From: Alteromonadaceae bacterium M269
GTDB taxonomy: Bacteria; Pseudomonadota; Gammaproteobacteria; Enterobacterales; Alteromonadaceae
Direction of reading: 5' to 3'
Length of the DNA stretch: 64,000 bases
Assembly (NCBI GenBank): GCA_004353515.1
Contig: SMNZ01000003.1
Coordinates: 186,001-250,000 of the forward strand
Positions 26,658 through 35,605 of the stretch are shown here, in pieces. The position numbers and the translations under genes are program-made. Under the pieces are notes generated by a model. It had not been told where the DNA came from and searched no databases. It saw nothing but the letters and a program-made list of their open reading frames with translations. Positions within the stretch are counted from its first letter, which is position 1, and every line of letters begins with the position of its first letter.

Positions 26658-29600
26658 CTATTCTTCGTCTTCTGCTAAGGTCATCAGTGACGTATTACCA
26701 CCAGAAGCGGTCGTATCGATACTGATGGTTTTCTCAGTGACTAAACGCTGAATCAAGGTATCGTTATATTCAGCGCTGATAACAGGTAGGATTGCGCCGT
26801 CGCGCTGTGTTAACTGCTTGCTGAAATATCCCATTCGAGCACTGTTACTATCAACCACAGTTCCAGCGATATCGCGGTGATGCAGCAGAGCGTTAAGTTT
26901 GTCGTGTTTAACAACTTGCAATACACCTTCTGCAACACCACAAAGCATTAGCTTATCTTGAATTGCTTTCGCCTCTTCAAAGAATCTGTCTGACACTGCA
27001 GTGACGACTGTATTACCAACAGCTAATGCTGAAACAATCGACATTAGCCAGAAGCTGAATACTGTGTCTTGGTCGGCATAGCAAACAACACAACCTCTCG
27101 GCTCCAGATATAGTAAATTAGATTCACCTGTCGGACCTGGCAACACTTTAGGCTTCTTGAGCTGTTTTTCGATAAGCGTTAATTGAGCTCGAGAGTCTGA
27201 TAACGATTTTGCTAAATCGTCGGCAAGCTCATCGACTATGTCTACAGTCGCGATTTTTGCCAGTAACTGACGCATAACTGATATGCGGTCATTGAGTGGT
27301 GTGGTGCGCCAGATACGCTCAGCTTTTATAGCTGATCCCATAATGCTATCAACGTGTTCCTGTGCGGCACCCATTTCGACCATATCGATATTAGCGATGG
27401 ATTCGTAGTTGATTTCGTCTTCATCTGGTGTTTGTTTTTCACGAACCAGTCGAGACAAGTAGTTCGGGCCACCCGCTTTAGGACCAGTTCCTGACAAGCC
27501 TCGACCACCGAAAGGTTGAGCACCGACAATGGCGCCAATCATATTGCGGTTTACATAAATGTTTCCGGCACAAACTCGCTGCGCTAAGTCTTCTGCTCGG
27601 TCTTCGATACGAGTGTGAATACCCATGGTCAAACCGAAGCCAGTGTTGTTGATTTGCTCAATCACATTGTCTAACTCAGATTCTTTGAAACGAATCACGT
27701 GCACAACTGGACCAAAAACTTCTTTCTTCAACACGGAAAGGTTGTCGATTTGGTACAATCGAGGAGCGAATAAATTGTGTTTTTGCTCGCCCATGTTCGG
27801 CACTGGGCATTCAAAGAGCAATTTACCGTTGTTTTTCATGTACTCAACATGCGCGTTTAGAGCATTAAGTGCTTTTGCGTCGATGACAGGACCAACATCA
27901 GTCGATAAGAACTGCGGATCGCCAACTGACAGCTCCTTCATCGCGCCAGTAATCATGGTGAGTACAGTATCGGCAATGTCTTCTTGCAGGAACAATACGC
28001 GCAGTGCGGAGCATCGTTGTCCTGCACTTTGGAATCCTGACTTGATGACGTCATCACAAACTTGCTCAGGTAGGGCGGTTGAGTCCACGACCATGCAATT
28101 TTGTCCGCCTGTTTCGGCAATTAGTGGAACCTGCTGGCCTCCACGTTCTGCCAAAATTTTAGAAATAAGCGTACCGGTTGCTGTTGAACCTGTGAACATA
28201 ACTGCCTGAATACGCTCATCAGTCACGATGTTTTCACCAACGGCTTTACCTTCAGAGAAGACAAGCTGGACAACATCTTCTGGCATGCCCACGGTGCTCA
28301 TAAGCTCAACCGCACGTTTAGCAATTAAGCTGGTTTGTTCCGCAGGTTTTGCAACGACTGTATTACCAGTGACTACCGCTGCGGCTACTTGTCCGAGGAA
28401 TATGGCTAGTGGGAAGTTCCAGGGGCTGATGCATAGAACAACACCGCGGGGCTCCATTCTTTCATCTTGTCCTAGTTCTTCTGCGCGCGCTGCGTAGTAA
28501 CGACAAAAATCGACGGCTTCACGCACTTCATCAATGCTGTCCTGAGTCAATTTGCCAGCTTCTTTGATGCAAAGCGCGATCATTTCGTCTCTGTGACGTT
28601 CTAGGATATCAGCGGTACGACGCAATAAGTTTGCGCGTTCTTTTACCTTTGTTGTTGACCAAGCGCTAAATGCATTTTCTGCTCGCGCGACAATATCTGT
28701 CATGTCGCTTGGCGTGTGGAACGCAAGCTCGCCAACTAACTCAGCGTGATTAATAGGATTAACGACTGAAACCTGATCCTTGCTTGCTTCTGATATGGAT
28801 TTGATATTGTCTTTTACCCAAGCATCCAGATTTTCTTTGAGCGGAATAAGATGATTGATATCGGTTAAATCCATGCCTTTGGAATTAGGACGTTCGTCAC
28901 CGTACAAATTAATCGGCATGGTGATGTTGGTATTACGTTTATTGCGTAAATCTTGTAGCTTTTCTACAGGATCAGGGAGTAATTCTTCAACGGGCTTGCT
29001 GTCATCGACAATTGCATTGACGAAAGAAGAGTTAGCGCCGTTTTCTAGTAGTCTACGAACTAGGTAGGCTAGCAAATCTTCATGTTGTCCGACCGGGGCG
29101 TATACGCGACATTGGACTTTATCGTTATCGACAACTTGGTCGTAGAGGGACTCACCCATACCGTGCAAGCGTTGGAATTCGAACCCTTGATTATCATTTT
29201 TAGCTAACTCAAGTATGGTAGCTACAGTGTAAGCATTGTGAGTTGCGAACTGTGGAAAGATGACATCTCGCGCAGCCATGAGTTTAATGGCACAAGCTTT
29301 GTAGCAGACGTCGGTTGTTGCCTTACGGGTGAAAACCGGGAAGTCTTCTAAACCATCGACTTGGGTATTTTTGATTTCCGAATCCCAATAAGCACCTTTT
29401 ACAAGGCGAACCATCATCTTTCTGCCGACGCGTCGAGCGAGCTCTTCCAACCACTCAATGACAAAAATCGCACGCTTTTGATAAGCCTGTACAGCAAGCC
29501 CGAATCCTTGCCAATCACCTAGGTCAGGATCTGAGAATACGGCTTCGATAATATCTAATGAAATGTCTAGGCGATCTGCTTCTTCAGCATCAACGGTAAA

Positions 29601-30461
29601 GCCTATGTCGTATTGCTTTGCTGTTAACGCGAGTGTTTTTAACTTAGGAATGAGCTCAGAGATAACGCGATCACTGTGCGTAAATTCGTAGCGAGGATGG
29701 ATTGCTGAAAGCTTAACAGAAATACCTGGACTCTTGACTGGACCTCTGCCATTAGCAGCTTTCCCTAATGCATGGATAGCATTCATGTAAGCATCGTAAT
29801 AGCGCTCAGCGTCATGCATTGTTCGAGCACCTTCGCCTAGCATATCGTAGGAGTATACATAGCCTTTGGTTTCAGCTTCTTTGGCTCGTTCAACCGCTTC
29901 GTCTATGGTTGTTCCCATAACGAACTGTTTGCCCATGATTTTCATGGCCAAATGAACTGAAGATCGAATGACAGGTTCGCCTAGGCGGCCAATCGTGCGC
30001 TTAAGCATGCCGAACTGGTTTGATTGGTTTTTATCGGAATAGTTAACCATTTTTCCGGTAACCAGCAGTCCCCAACTCGATGCATTAACGAAAAGGGAAT
30101 CACTATTACCAAGGTGCTGACTCCATTCACCTTTAGATAGTTTGTCGCGAATCAGTGAATCTTGTGTTTTCCTATCGGGAACACGCAGCAAAGCTTCGGC
30201 CAAGCACATAAGAACCACGCCTTCTTCAGACGATAGAGAGTACTCATTTAATAAAGCGTCAACACCGCCTTTACCTTCTTCTGTATGGCGAATGTTGAGT
30301 ACCATTTGGCGTGCTCTTTCCCACGCCCGACTTCTGGCAGTTACACCTACCTCAGCTAACGGCAAGATATGTTCAATAACTTGCTCTTCATCAATGCGGT
30401 AAAAGTCTCTGATGGTTTGTCTCAATGGACTGGCCGTAGTGAGATCGTTCTTTATTAACAT
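26658..30461 (-). CDS. putA: Bifunctional proline dehydrogenase / L-glutamate gamma-semialdehyde dehydrogenase PutA
   Basis: Oxidises proline to glutamate in two steps. About residues 70-500 form the FAD-linked PRODH barrel (GPVKSPGISVKLSAIHPRYE, RLVKGAYWDSEIK, YAPVGQHEDLLAYLVRRLLENGANSSFVN). Residues about 540-1010 are the aldehyde dehydrogenase with catalytic Cys in FQSAGQRCSALR and Glu in AETGGQN. A C-terminal ALDH-like extension takes the protein to 1267 residues. There is no N-terminal ribbon-helix-helix, so it is unlikely to repress its own gene as E. coli PutA does. Start ATG 30461 follows GGGGGG by about five bases; the longer frame starts with TTG. Confidence 0.95.
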   Translation of the reverse strand: MLIKNDLTTASPLRQTIRDFYRIDEEQVIEHILPLAEVGVTARSRAWERARQMVLNIRHTEEGKGGVDALLNEYSLSSEEGVVLMCLAEALLRVPDRKTQDSLIRDKLSKGEWSQHLGNSDSLFVNASSWGLLVTGKMVNYSDKNQSNQFGMLKRTIGRLGEPVIRSSVHLAMKIMGKQFVMGTTIDEAVERAKEAETKGYVYSYDMLGEGARTMHDAERYYDAYMNAIHALGKAANGRGPVKSPGISVKLSAIHPRYEFTHSDRVISELIPKLKTLALTAKQYDIGFTVDAEEADRLDISLDIIEAVFSDPDLGDWQGFGLAVQAYQKRAIFVIEWLEELARRVGRKMMVRLVKGAYWDSEIKNTQVDGLEDFPVFTRKATTDVCYKACAIKLMAARDVIFPQFATHNAYTVATILELAKNDNQGFEFQRLHGMGESLYDQVVDNDKVQCRVYAPVGQHEDLLAYLVRRLLENGANSSFVNAIVDDSKPVEELLPDPVEKLQDLRNKRNTNITMPINLYGDERPNSKGMDLTDINHLIPLKENLDAWVKDNIKSISEASKDQVSVVNPINHAELVGELAFHTPSDMTDIVARAENAFSAWSTTKVKERANLLRRTADILERHRDEMIALCIKEAGKLTQDSIDEVREAVDFCRYYAARAEELGQDERMEPRGVVLCISPWNFPLAIFLGQVAAAVVTGNTVVAKPAEQTSLIAKRAVELMSTVGMPEDVVQLVFSEGKAVGENIVTDERIQAVMFTGSTATGTLISKILAERGGQQVPLIAETGGQNCMVVDSTALPEQVCDDVIKSGFQSAGQRCSALRVLFLQEDIADTVLTMITGAMKELSVGDPQFLSTDVGPVIDAKALNALNAHVEYMKNNGKLLFECPVPNMGEQKHNLFAPRLYQIDNLSVLKKEVFGPVVHVIRFKESELDNVIEQINNTGFGLTMGIHTRIEDRAEDLAQRVCAGNIYVNRNMIGAIVGAQPFGGRGLSGTGPKAGGPNYLSRLVREKQTPDEDEINYESIANIDMVEMGAAQEHVDSIMGSAIKAERIWRTTPLNDRISVMRQLLAKIATVDIVDELADDLAKSLSDSRAQLTLIEKQLKKPKVLPGPTGESNLLYLEPRGCVVCYADQDTVFSFWLMSIVSALAVGNTVVTAVSDRFFEEAKAIQDKLMLCGVAEGVLQVVKHDKLNALLHHRDIAGTVVDSNSARMGYFSKQLTQRDGAILPVISAEYNDTLIQRLVTEKTISIDTTASGGNTSLMTLAEDEE

Positions 30462-30696
30462 GGTACCCCCCAAATTCGCATATGCAGTGGTAATGACACG
30501 AGAGAAAGGCTCAGCCGATTTTCTCCAAAAACTCTGCTTTCAATAGGCTGAATTACAAAGCTGGGCGAGGATAGCTGAAAGTAGCCGAAACCCAAACTTA
30601 TTTTTTCAACAGATTAGGGTGATAACTAAAATTAATTGTTATGTCGTTGATTTATATGAAGTTAATAAGTGGTTGGATGTGAGGGGAATTTGTCAT

Positions 30697-30738
30697 TGAT
30701 GTGTATTATTCTCTAAGCATTAAGAACAATACACATCA
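30697..30738. other. 16-bp stem-loop in the putA / ygiM-like intergenic region
   Basis: Arms tgatgtgtattattct (30697-30712) and agaacaatacacatca (30723-30738) pair at 15 of 16 positions. It lies 25 bases after the ygiM-like stop codon, but no T-run follows on that strand. It may be a weak terminator, an mRNA-end stabiliser or a regulator site for putA. The rest of the 301-base gap is AT-rich and should hold the putA promoter. Confidence 0.5.
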
Positions 30739-30762
30739 AAAATAAAGCTTCTAGCGAGTAGC

Positions 30763-31380
30763 TTACATCCAAGCGTCGTTACGGCGACGTTTTTTCGGTA
30801 GGTAAGCGATAATCACACCTAATATGACACCGACAATTGCGATACCACCGCCACGAATAAACCACTGCTGAAGCTCTGAGTTATCTTGTGCCGTTAGCTG
30901 CTGTTGCAGAGTAGCTTGCTGTTGTTGCATTTGGGTATTTTCTGTCTTCAATGCTGAGTTTTCAGATTGTAAATCAAGAAGCTGCTGATTGAGTTGCTCT
31001 AACGTTTGGTTTTGCTCATCAACACTTACGTTTGCTGAGGTTAAGCTACTTTGTAGTGATGATAGTTGGTTTCTAATACTTTCTTGTTCGACAACAAAAT
31101 TACCATCAACCCAGCCTCTGCGATCTTTATCATCAATGATTTCGACATAACCGCTTTCATCGTCTGTTTGTAACTCTCTAATTTGAGTACCAGCAGTGAC
31201 CGAGCCCAATATTCTAAAGTTGCGTCCAGGACCCGCATGTAGGAATGTATATAAGTCATCAGATATGTAACGAACCTCACCTTCGGATTGCTGAGTAGTT
31301 TCTGCATTTCCATTATTAGGTTGTGCTTGAATCATTGAGCTCATCATCAATAGAAATAAAGCCGTGGCGCGGTATAACAT
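30763..31380 (-). CDS. YgiM-like SH3-domain membrane protein (TIGR04211 family)
   Basis: A 205-residue envelope protein. A signal sequence (FLLMMSSMIQAQP) is followed by a bacterial SH3 domain (YISDDLYTFLHAGPGRNFRILGSVTAGTQIREL...RRGWVDGNFV, residues 37-95). A coiled coil comes next (residues 100-165, Gln-rich), and a C-terminal membrane helix (GGGIAIVGVILGVIIAYLP) before a basic tail KKRRR. This matches YgiM of E. coli, where ygiM also sits beside the CYTH-CHAD gene ygiF, as here. Function is not established. Confidence 0.85.
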   Translation of the reverse strand: MLYRATALFLLMMSSMIQAQPNNGNAETTQQSEGEVRYISDDLYTFLHAGPGRNFRILGSVTAGTQIRELQTDDESGYVEIIDDKDRRGWVDGNFVVEQESIRNQLSSLQSSLTSANVSVDEQNQTLEQLNQQLLDLQSENSALKTENTQMQQQQATLQQQLTAQDNSELQQWFIRGGGIAIVGVILGVIIAYLPKKRRRNDAWM

Positions 31381-31518
31381 TCTTTACTAGTCACATTTTA
31401 GGTCAAGGTAACTCGATCTTATGGGCTGAAAGCTAGAAAGGCAAGACGTTAATCATTGTTGCAGAAGGTATTATTCTTTTCCTTTTGGAAAGATAAGTGT
31501 GATTTAGGAGAAATTCCC

Positions 31519-32019
31519 GTGTTATTTATTTTTAGTGGTTTGCCTGGCGTCGGAAAAACGACTCTGGCTAGGATGTTAGCGAAGGAATTGAAAGCCGCTT
31601 ATGTCAGAATTGATACCATAGAACAATGTATGAAAAACTCTCAAATAACGCTTCATTACGATGAGAGTTATCAAGTCGCGTTTGCATTAACGGCGGAAAA
31701 TTTAAAACTTGGCTTATCTGTTGTTGCTGACTCTACGAACCCTGTTGAGGAAAGTCGTCGTCAATGGTGGAAAATTGCTAAAGAGTGTAAGAAGCCATAC
31801 TTCGATATAGAAGTTATTTGCTCGGATATAAATGAACATAGACAGAGGGTAGAGCATCGAGAAACCGATATCCCAAACTTGAAGTTGCCCACTTGGGGCT
31901 CGGTGTGTGAACGCGAATATAAACCTTGGGAACAGATTAAGCGAATTGTTGTTGATACAGCGCATAAAACTGAGCAGCAGTCCTTCAATGAGCTTTATTC
32001 AGCTATAACATTGCGTTAA
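31519..32019 (+). CDS. P-loop kinase-like AAA protein
   Basis: A 166-residue predicted kinase. The Walker A motif FIFSGLPGVGKTTLARMLA is at the very N-terminus. Later segments (YVRIDTIEQ, VVADSTNPVEESRRQWW, VICSDINEHRQRVEHRE) follow the pattern of small-molecule or zeta-toxin-like kinases (COG0645). The substrate is unknown. I set the start at GTG 31519: AGGAG lies eight bases upstream (31506-31510) and the family begins right before the P-loop. The longer frame to TTG 31456 adds an unsupported 21 residues. It is divergent from the YgiM-like gene. Confidence 0.85.
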   Translation: MLFIFSGLPGVGKTTLARMLAKELKAAYVRIDTIEQCMKNSQITLHYDESYQVAFALTAENLKLGLSVVADSTNPVEESRRQWWKIAKECKKPYFDIEVICSDINEHRQRVEHRETDIPNLKLPTWGSVCEREYKPWEQIKRIVVDTAHKTEQQSFNELYSAITLR

Positions 32020-32077
32020 CCAAAGCATTCGATGTAAGGTTGCGGTTTTACATTTTGAGTTTTTAACAAACATCGTC

Positions 32078-33604
32078 ATGGAACGTGAAATTGAGCTTAA
32101 GTTATTGGTGTCTGCAAACGCAGGCGAGATACTGAATAGCTACTTAGAATCCAACTTTCCTCATCGCTATACAGCTAGCGAAGCAAATCTATATAACCAA
32201 TACTTTGATACGCCGGACAAGCAATTAAGACGCATGGATATAGGTTTGCGAGTCAGAGGAAAAGATAATCAATTTGAACAGACGTTAAAAACTCAAGGCA
32301 GTGTCGTTGGAGGCTTGCATAGTCGCCCTGAATATAATGTTCCTTTGGACGATGATAAGGTTAATCTTCCTCTTTTCCCTGATTCTGCTTGGCCAGATGA
32401 TGCGAATGTAGAGCGTCTACAAAGCGAAGTTCAGCCGCTTTTTACTACTCATTTCAAGCGTATTAGCTTTGAAGTTTCTTGCAGTAATGACAGCCAGGTA
32501 GAAGTTGTATTCGACTCTGGATTAGTTGAAGCCAATGGCCATAAAGAGCCGATTTGCGAAGTTGAGTTAGAGTTAAAACAGGGAAGTGTTGCTGACTTGT
32601 GTGATTTTGCACGTGGTCTAGCAGAAGTTTTACCTTTTCGACTAGGTTCTCGAAGTAAAGCAGCACGAGGGTACGCGTTGGCTGCGCAGTCTTATGTTGA
32701 ACCTAACAATGAACTTATCGTTTTGCCTCTAACAGCTAAAGATTCCAATGAGCAAGCTTTTATCAATGCGCTGACGTTCGGGTTTGATTATTGGCAACAA
32801 CATCAAAGTGCGTATTGCGACAGTAATAAGATTCGATACCTAGGATGTATGTATAGAGGCATGCGGCTAACCTTGCAAGCGTTGGTGCTGTTTATGCCTA
32901 ATATTGAATGCCCAGAGGTTTTGAAACTACATCAAAAATTAACTGAACTTGTTGATGAATGGAGTTGGGTAGAAGGGCTCTCTCGGATTAAACAGTTTCG
33001 TTCTAAAAAAGGCCTGTTTAGAAAACTGATTGATAAAAGCCCAGCCTTCTTAAGTTATTTGCAAGGACGAAGTGAAGGCTTATTAATACAGAATGCGCCC
33101 ATAAAAAATATTACCGACAAAAACTACAGTCAGGCTTGTTTGGATATCGTGCAACTGCTCTCTGAAAAGCCTTGGAGAAAACATAACGATTCATGGGAGC
33201 ATTCAATCGCAGATACTGCCAAGAGTCGCTTAACACAAAGTTGGCATAATATTGTTCAAATCATGCCTTATAAAAAGTCGATGACAGCTGAACAGTATGT
33301 TGCCTGCGAAGTGGTGCTTAGACAAACTCAGTTTAATGGTTTGTTTTTAGCTGGATTATATAACTCACCGGAACGAGATCAGTTTCGCAGTCACTGGATT
33401 GATTTGTTAAGTGGTATTGAAGAACTGAACACCCTGTCTTTCTTGTTTGATGAGGTTGCTGGTGCCTATCAAAGCGAGGAAAAAGAAGAGTCTCGAGCCG
33501 AATTTGAATCGTTACAGGGTTGGTGCCAGGATAAGATTCAACATCTGTTAGCTGTTATGGAGCAATCTCGTAAGCATGTGGTGAAAATAGAGCCGTACTG
33601 GTGA
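32078..33604 (+). CDS. CYTH-CHAD inorganic triphosphatase, YgiF type
   Basis: A 508-residue two-domain protein. The CYTH domain (residues 1-205) opens with the signature MEREIELKLLV and has the tunnel residues in LRVRGKDNQFEQTLKTQG, EVVFDSG and EVELELKQG. CYTH enzymes of this type hydrolyse inorganic tripolyphosphate. The CHAD domain (about 225-500) is helical and rich in His and Arg/Lys (IRYLGCMYRGMRLTLQAL), fitting polyphosphate binding. It corresponds to YgiF of E. coli. The gene ends one base before the convergent mutH. Confidence 0.9.
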   Translation: MEREIELKLLVSANAGEILNSYLESNFPHRYTASEANLYNQYFDTPDKQLRRMDIGLRVRGKDNQFEQTLKTQGSVVGGLHSRPEYNVPLDDDKVNLPLFPDSAWPDDANVERLQSEVQPLFTTHFKRISFEVSCSNDSQVEVVFDSGLVEANGHKEPICEVELELKQGSVADLCDFARGLAEVLPFRLGSRSKAARGYALAAQSYVEPNNELIVLPLTAKDSNEQAFINALTFGFDYWQQHQSAYCDSNKIRYLGCMYRGMRLTLQALVLFMPNIECPEVLKLHQKLTELVDEWSWVEGLSRIKQFRSKKGLFRKLIDKSPAFLSYLQGRSEGLLIQNAPIKNITDKNYSQACLDIVQLLSEKPWRKHNDSWEHSIADTAKSRLTQSWHNIVQIMPYKKSMTAEQYVACEVVLRQTQFNGLFLAGLYNSPERDQFRSHWIDLLSGIEELNTLSFLFDEVAGAYQSEEKEESRAEFESLQGWCQDKIQHLLAVMEQSRKHVVKIEPYW

Positions 33605-34279
33605 TTAAGAGAAATAACTCTTTAGAATCTCGTGAGTGAATTCTTTGCGCAGGTAGTAGCCTCTCGGGCGTGTTTGAATGACTTCGCCATTGGCACCAAT
33701 GGCTTCCGTTAAAGAGCTACCGTCGGCTGCTTTGGGTCTTATCTGAAGGGCTTGGCCGATAGAGGCATTGATTTTTTCCACCTGGCCTAGGCAGATCATA
33801 TCTTGTAGTTCGGTCCAGTCTTGTTCAAGCACCGCATTTTGCGTTTCTGATGGCTGCCATAACACTGGCATTGCGACTCGTCTATCTTGCGGCAGGATAT
33901 CTCTTGAACCTTCTACGGGCATCCACAGTACGCATGAAAGCTTATTTTTAACATTACTATTGGACCATTCAATACCAGCGACATTAATCAGCGGTGCATA
34001 ACAAACGTAAGTCGTTTCGAGCGGTTTTCCATAGGCATCAATCGGAATGGTTTTTAGCTCAACGCCTAGATCGGGAAAGTCTTGTTGAGGCTTTGAACCC
34101 GCATAGGAACCAAGTAACACTTCAATTAATTGTCCCGTCCAACCTTTATGGTGTTTAAAGTTTGAAGGTAACTCTACACCTGCCATATCTGCGAGCTCGG
34201 TAAAGCTAAGACCTGCGATGGATTCAGCACGCTCGAGTAACTCGTCAATGGATTTTGGTGGCGGTAGTAAAGGCTGCAT
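33605..34279 (-). CDS. mutH: DNA mismatch repair endonuclease MutH
   Basis: The d(GATC) nicking enzyme of methyl-directed mismatch repair. The protein is 224 residues with PPKSIDELLERAESIAGLSFTELA at the start, KGWTGQLIEVLLG, and the catalytic core DFPDLGVELKTIP (Asp-Glu-x-Lys type nuclease). LRKEFT ends the protein. Its presence implies a Dam methylase in the genome. It lies upstream of rppH in opposite orientation, the common gammaproteobacterial arrangement. Confidence 0.97.
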   Translation of the reverse strand: MQPLLPPPKSIDELLERAESIAGLSFTELADMAGVELPSNFKHHKGWTGQLIEVLLGSYAGSKPQQDFPDLGVELKTIPIDAYGKPLETTYVCYAPLINVAGIEWSNSNVKNKLSCVLWMPVEGSRDILPQDRRVAMPVLWQPSETQNAVLEQDWTELQDMICLGQVEKINASIGQALQIRPKAADGSSLTEAIGANGEVIQTRPRGYYLRKEFTHEILKSYFS

Positions 34280-34439
34280 TGATAGAGGTTTAACTTGGAG
34301 ATAGATAGCTAAAGTGAGTTATTGCGTTATTTTATCTCTGATTCAGAGTGGTGCACAACTAGCTTGTATTCAACGTAATTTATTGTGTTGATAGTGAGAC
34401 GATGCAGGTACATGACATACCTACATCAACTTTTCATGT

Positions 34440-34787
34440 CTAGCGCTGGGCGTTATGCACCATAATATAATTGGGCTGTGGAGCACTAGCATAGGTTGGT
34501 AAAGAGCTACAGCTCGTCTCGTTTGATACTCCTTGATACTGGATGGTTACATCTAAGTTATTTTGTATTGCAGTTACAATATAAGAAGTCCACAACGAAC
34601 ACCTTACCGCGTCTTGATCATTTGTATTGCAGATACGCTGCCAGCTGCCATGCCAAGTACCGGCAACATGTACGTTTCCGTTAGCTTCAATGAAAGAGTT
34701 TTCAACTTTTCCGACACAGTAAATTGTTTTTGCACTAACAGAAGATGAAAGTGCAATAAATCCAATAACTCCTAAAATCCTAAACAT
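34440..34787 (-). CDS. Small secreted hypothetical protein with four cysteines
   Basis: A 115-residue protein with a signal peptide (RILGVIGFIALSSSVSA). The mature part contains four Cys residues (YCVGK, RICNT, RCSL, TSCSS), enough for two disulfides, and many Thr/Asn residues, suggesting a small beta-rich periplasmic or secreted protein. I do not recognise a named family. Start ATG 34787 has AAGGAAA about five bases upstream. Confidence 0.7.
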   Translation of the reverse strand: MFRILGVIGFIALSSSVSAKTIYCVGKVENSFIEANGNVHVAGTWHGSWQRICNTNDQDAVRCSLWTSYIVTAIQNNLDVTIQYQGVSNETSCSSLPTYASAPQPNYIMVHNAQR

Positions 34788-34829
34788 AGTTTTTCCTTCT
34801 ATCCGTTAACCGTATGTCTTTCTTTTGTA

Positions 34830-34955
34830 TTAGGCATCAGAGTCAATATCTCTGACTCCGAGAATGCTTTCGCAATCTACCGCAATCCAATCGATGACGT
34901 CTAGTTGATTAGCTAGTTTGGCTTCGGTGATGACAAAGGTGTTGTTGTCTATTCC
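34830..34955 (-). pseudogene. Possible gene remnant, 41 open codons without a start
   Basis: Between the secreted hypothetical and rppH, the minus strand reads NTFVITEAKLANQLDVIDW followed by IAVDCESILGVRDIDSDA and a stop at 34830. A TAA lies immediately upstream and there is no ATG, GTG or TTG at its beginning. The translation looks protein-like. It may be the tail of a lost gene; I cannot assign a family. Confidence 0.25.
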
Positions 34956-35063
34956 TTATGCGATCCGGAATAGACTCTCAGGTCAATAACTTAGTTCATT
35001 GCTACTGAGGATACTTTGTGGAAGAATGAGGAACAGAAAAGAGTTATGTAGCTAGGGGTCTGA

Positions 35064-35588
35064 GTGATAGATGCAGACGGATTCCGCGCGAATGTTGGTA
35101 TTGTAATTTGCAATAAACAAGGGCAAGTTTTTTGGGCGAGGCGTTATGGCCAGCATTCATGGCAGTTTCCGCAAGGCGGAATTGATGAAGGTGAAACTGC
35201 TGAACAAACAATGTATCGGGAGTTACATGAGGAAGTTGGATTAAAACCAGAACATGTTGAAATAGTCGCAGTAACAAAGAATTGGCTGCGATATAAATTA
35301 CCAAAGCGGCTCGTTCGGCAGGGAAGTTCTCCGGTTTGTATCGGGCAAAAGCAAAAGTGGTTTTTGTTGCGTTTGCGTTGTCGAGAAGACGAAGTGAACT
35401 TATTAGAATCAGGCCATCCTGAGTTCGACGACTGGCGGTGGGTAAGTTATTGGTACCCAATACGCAATGTTGTGTCGTTTAAACGAGATGTCTACAGACG
35501 CGTTATGAAAGAATTTGCTAGCGCGGCTATGCCATATCATCAGCGAAAATCATCAGGTAATTCGAGGCGCCGAAGGCGACATTCATAA
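35064..35588 (+). CDS. rppH: RNA pyrophosphohydrolase RppH
   Basis: Removes pyrophosphate from mRNA 5' ends and so starts RNase E-dependent decay. The protein opens [27 protein letters not shown] and carries the Nudix box [23 protein letters not shown]. The RppH-specific end [25 protein letters not shown] is intact. The start is GTG at 35064 with AGGGG five bases upstream. It precedes ptsP by 17 bases, the standard rppH-ptsP-lgt operon. Confidence 0.96.
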   Translation: MIDADGFRANVGIVICNKQGQVFWARRYGQHSWQFPQGGIDEGETAEQTMYRELHEEVGLKPEHVEIVAVTKNWLRYKLPKRLVRQGSSPVCIGQKQKWFLLRLRCREDEVNLLESGHPEFDDWRWVSYWYPIRNVVSFKRDVYRRVMKEFASAAMPYHQRKSSGNSRRRRRHS

Positions 35589-35605
35589 GGTCAACGAGGC
35601 TAAGC

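Noticed and set aside
27625-28209. 194-codon plus-strand frame inside putA
   Set aside because: Antisense to the conserved aldehyde dehydrogenase domain; shadow frame.
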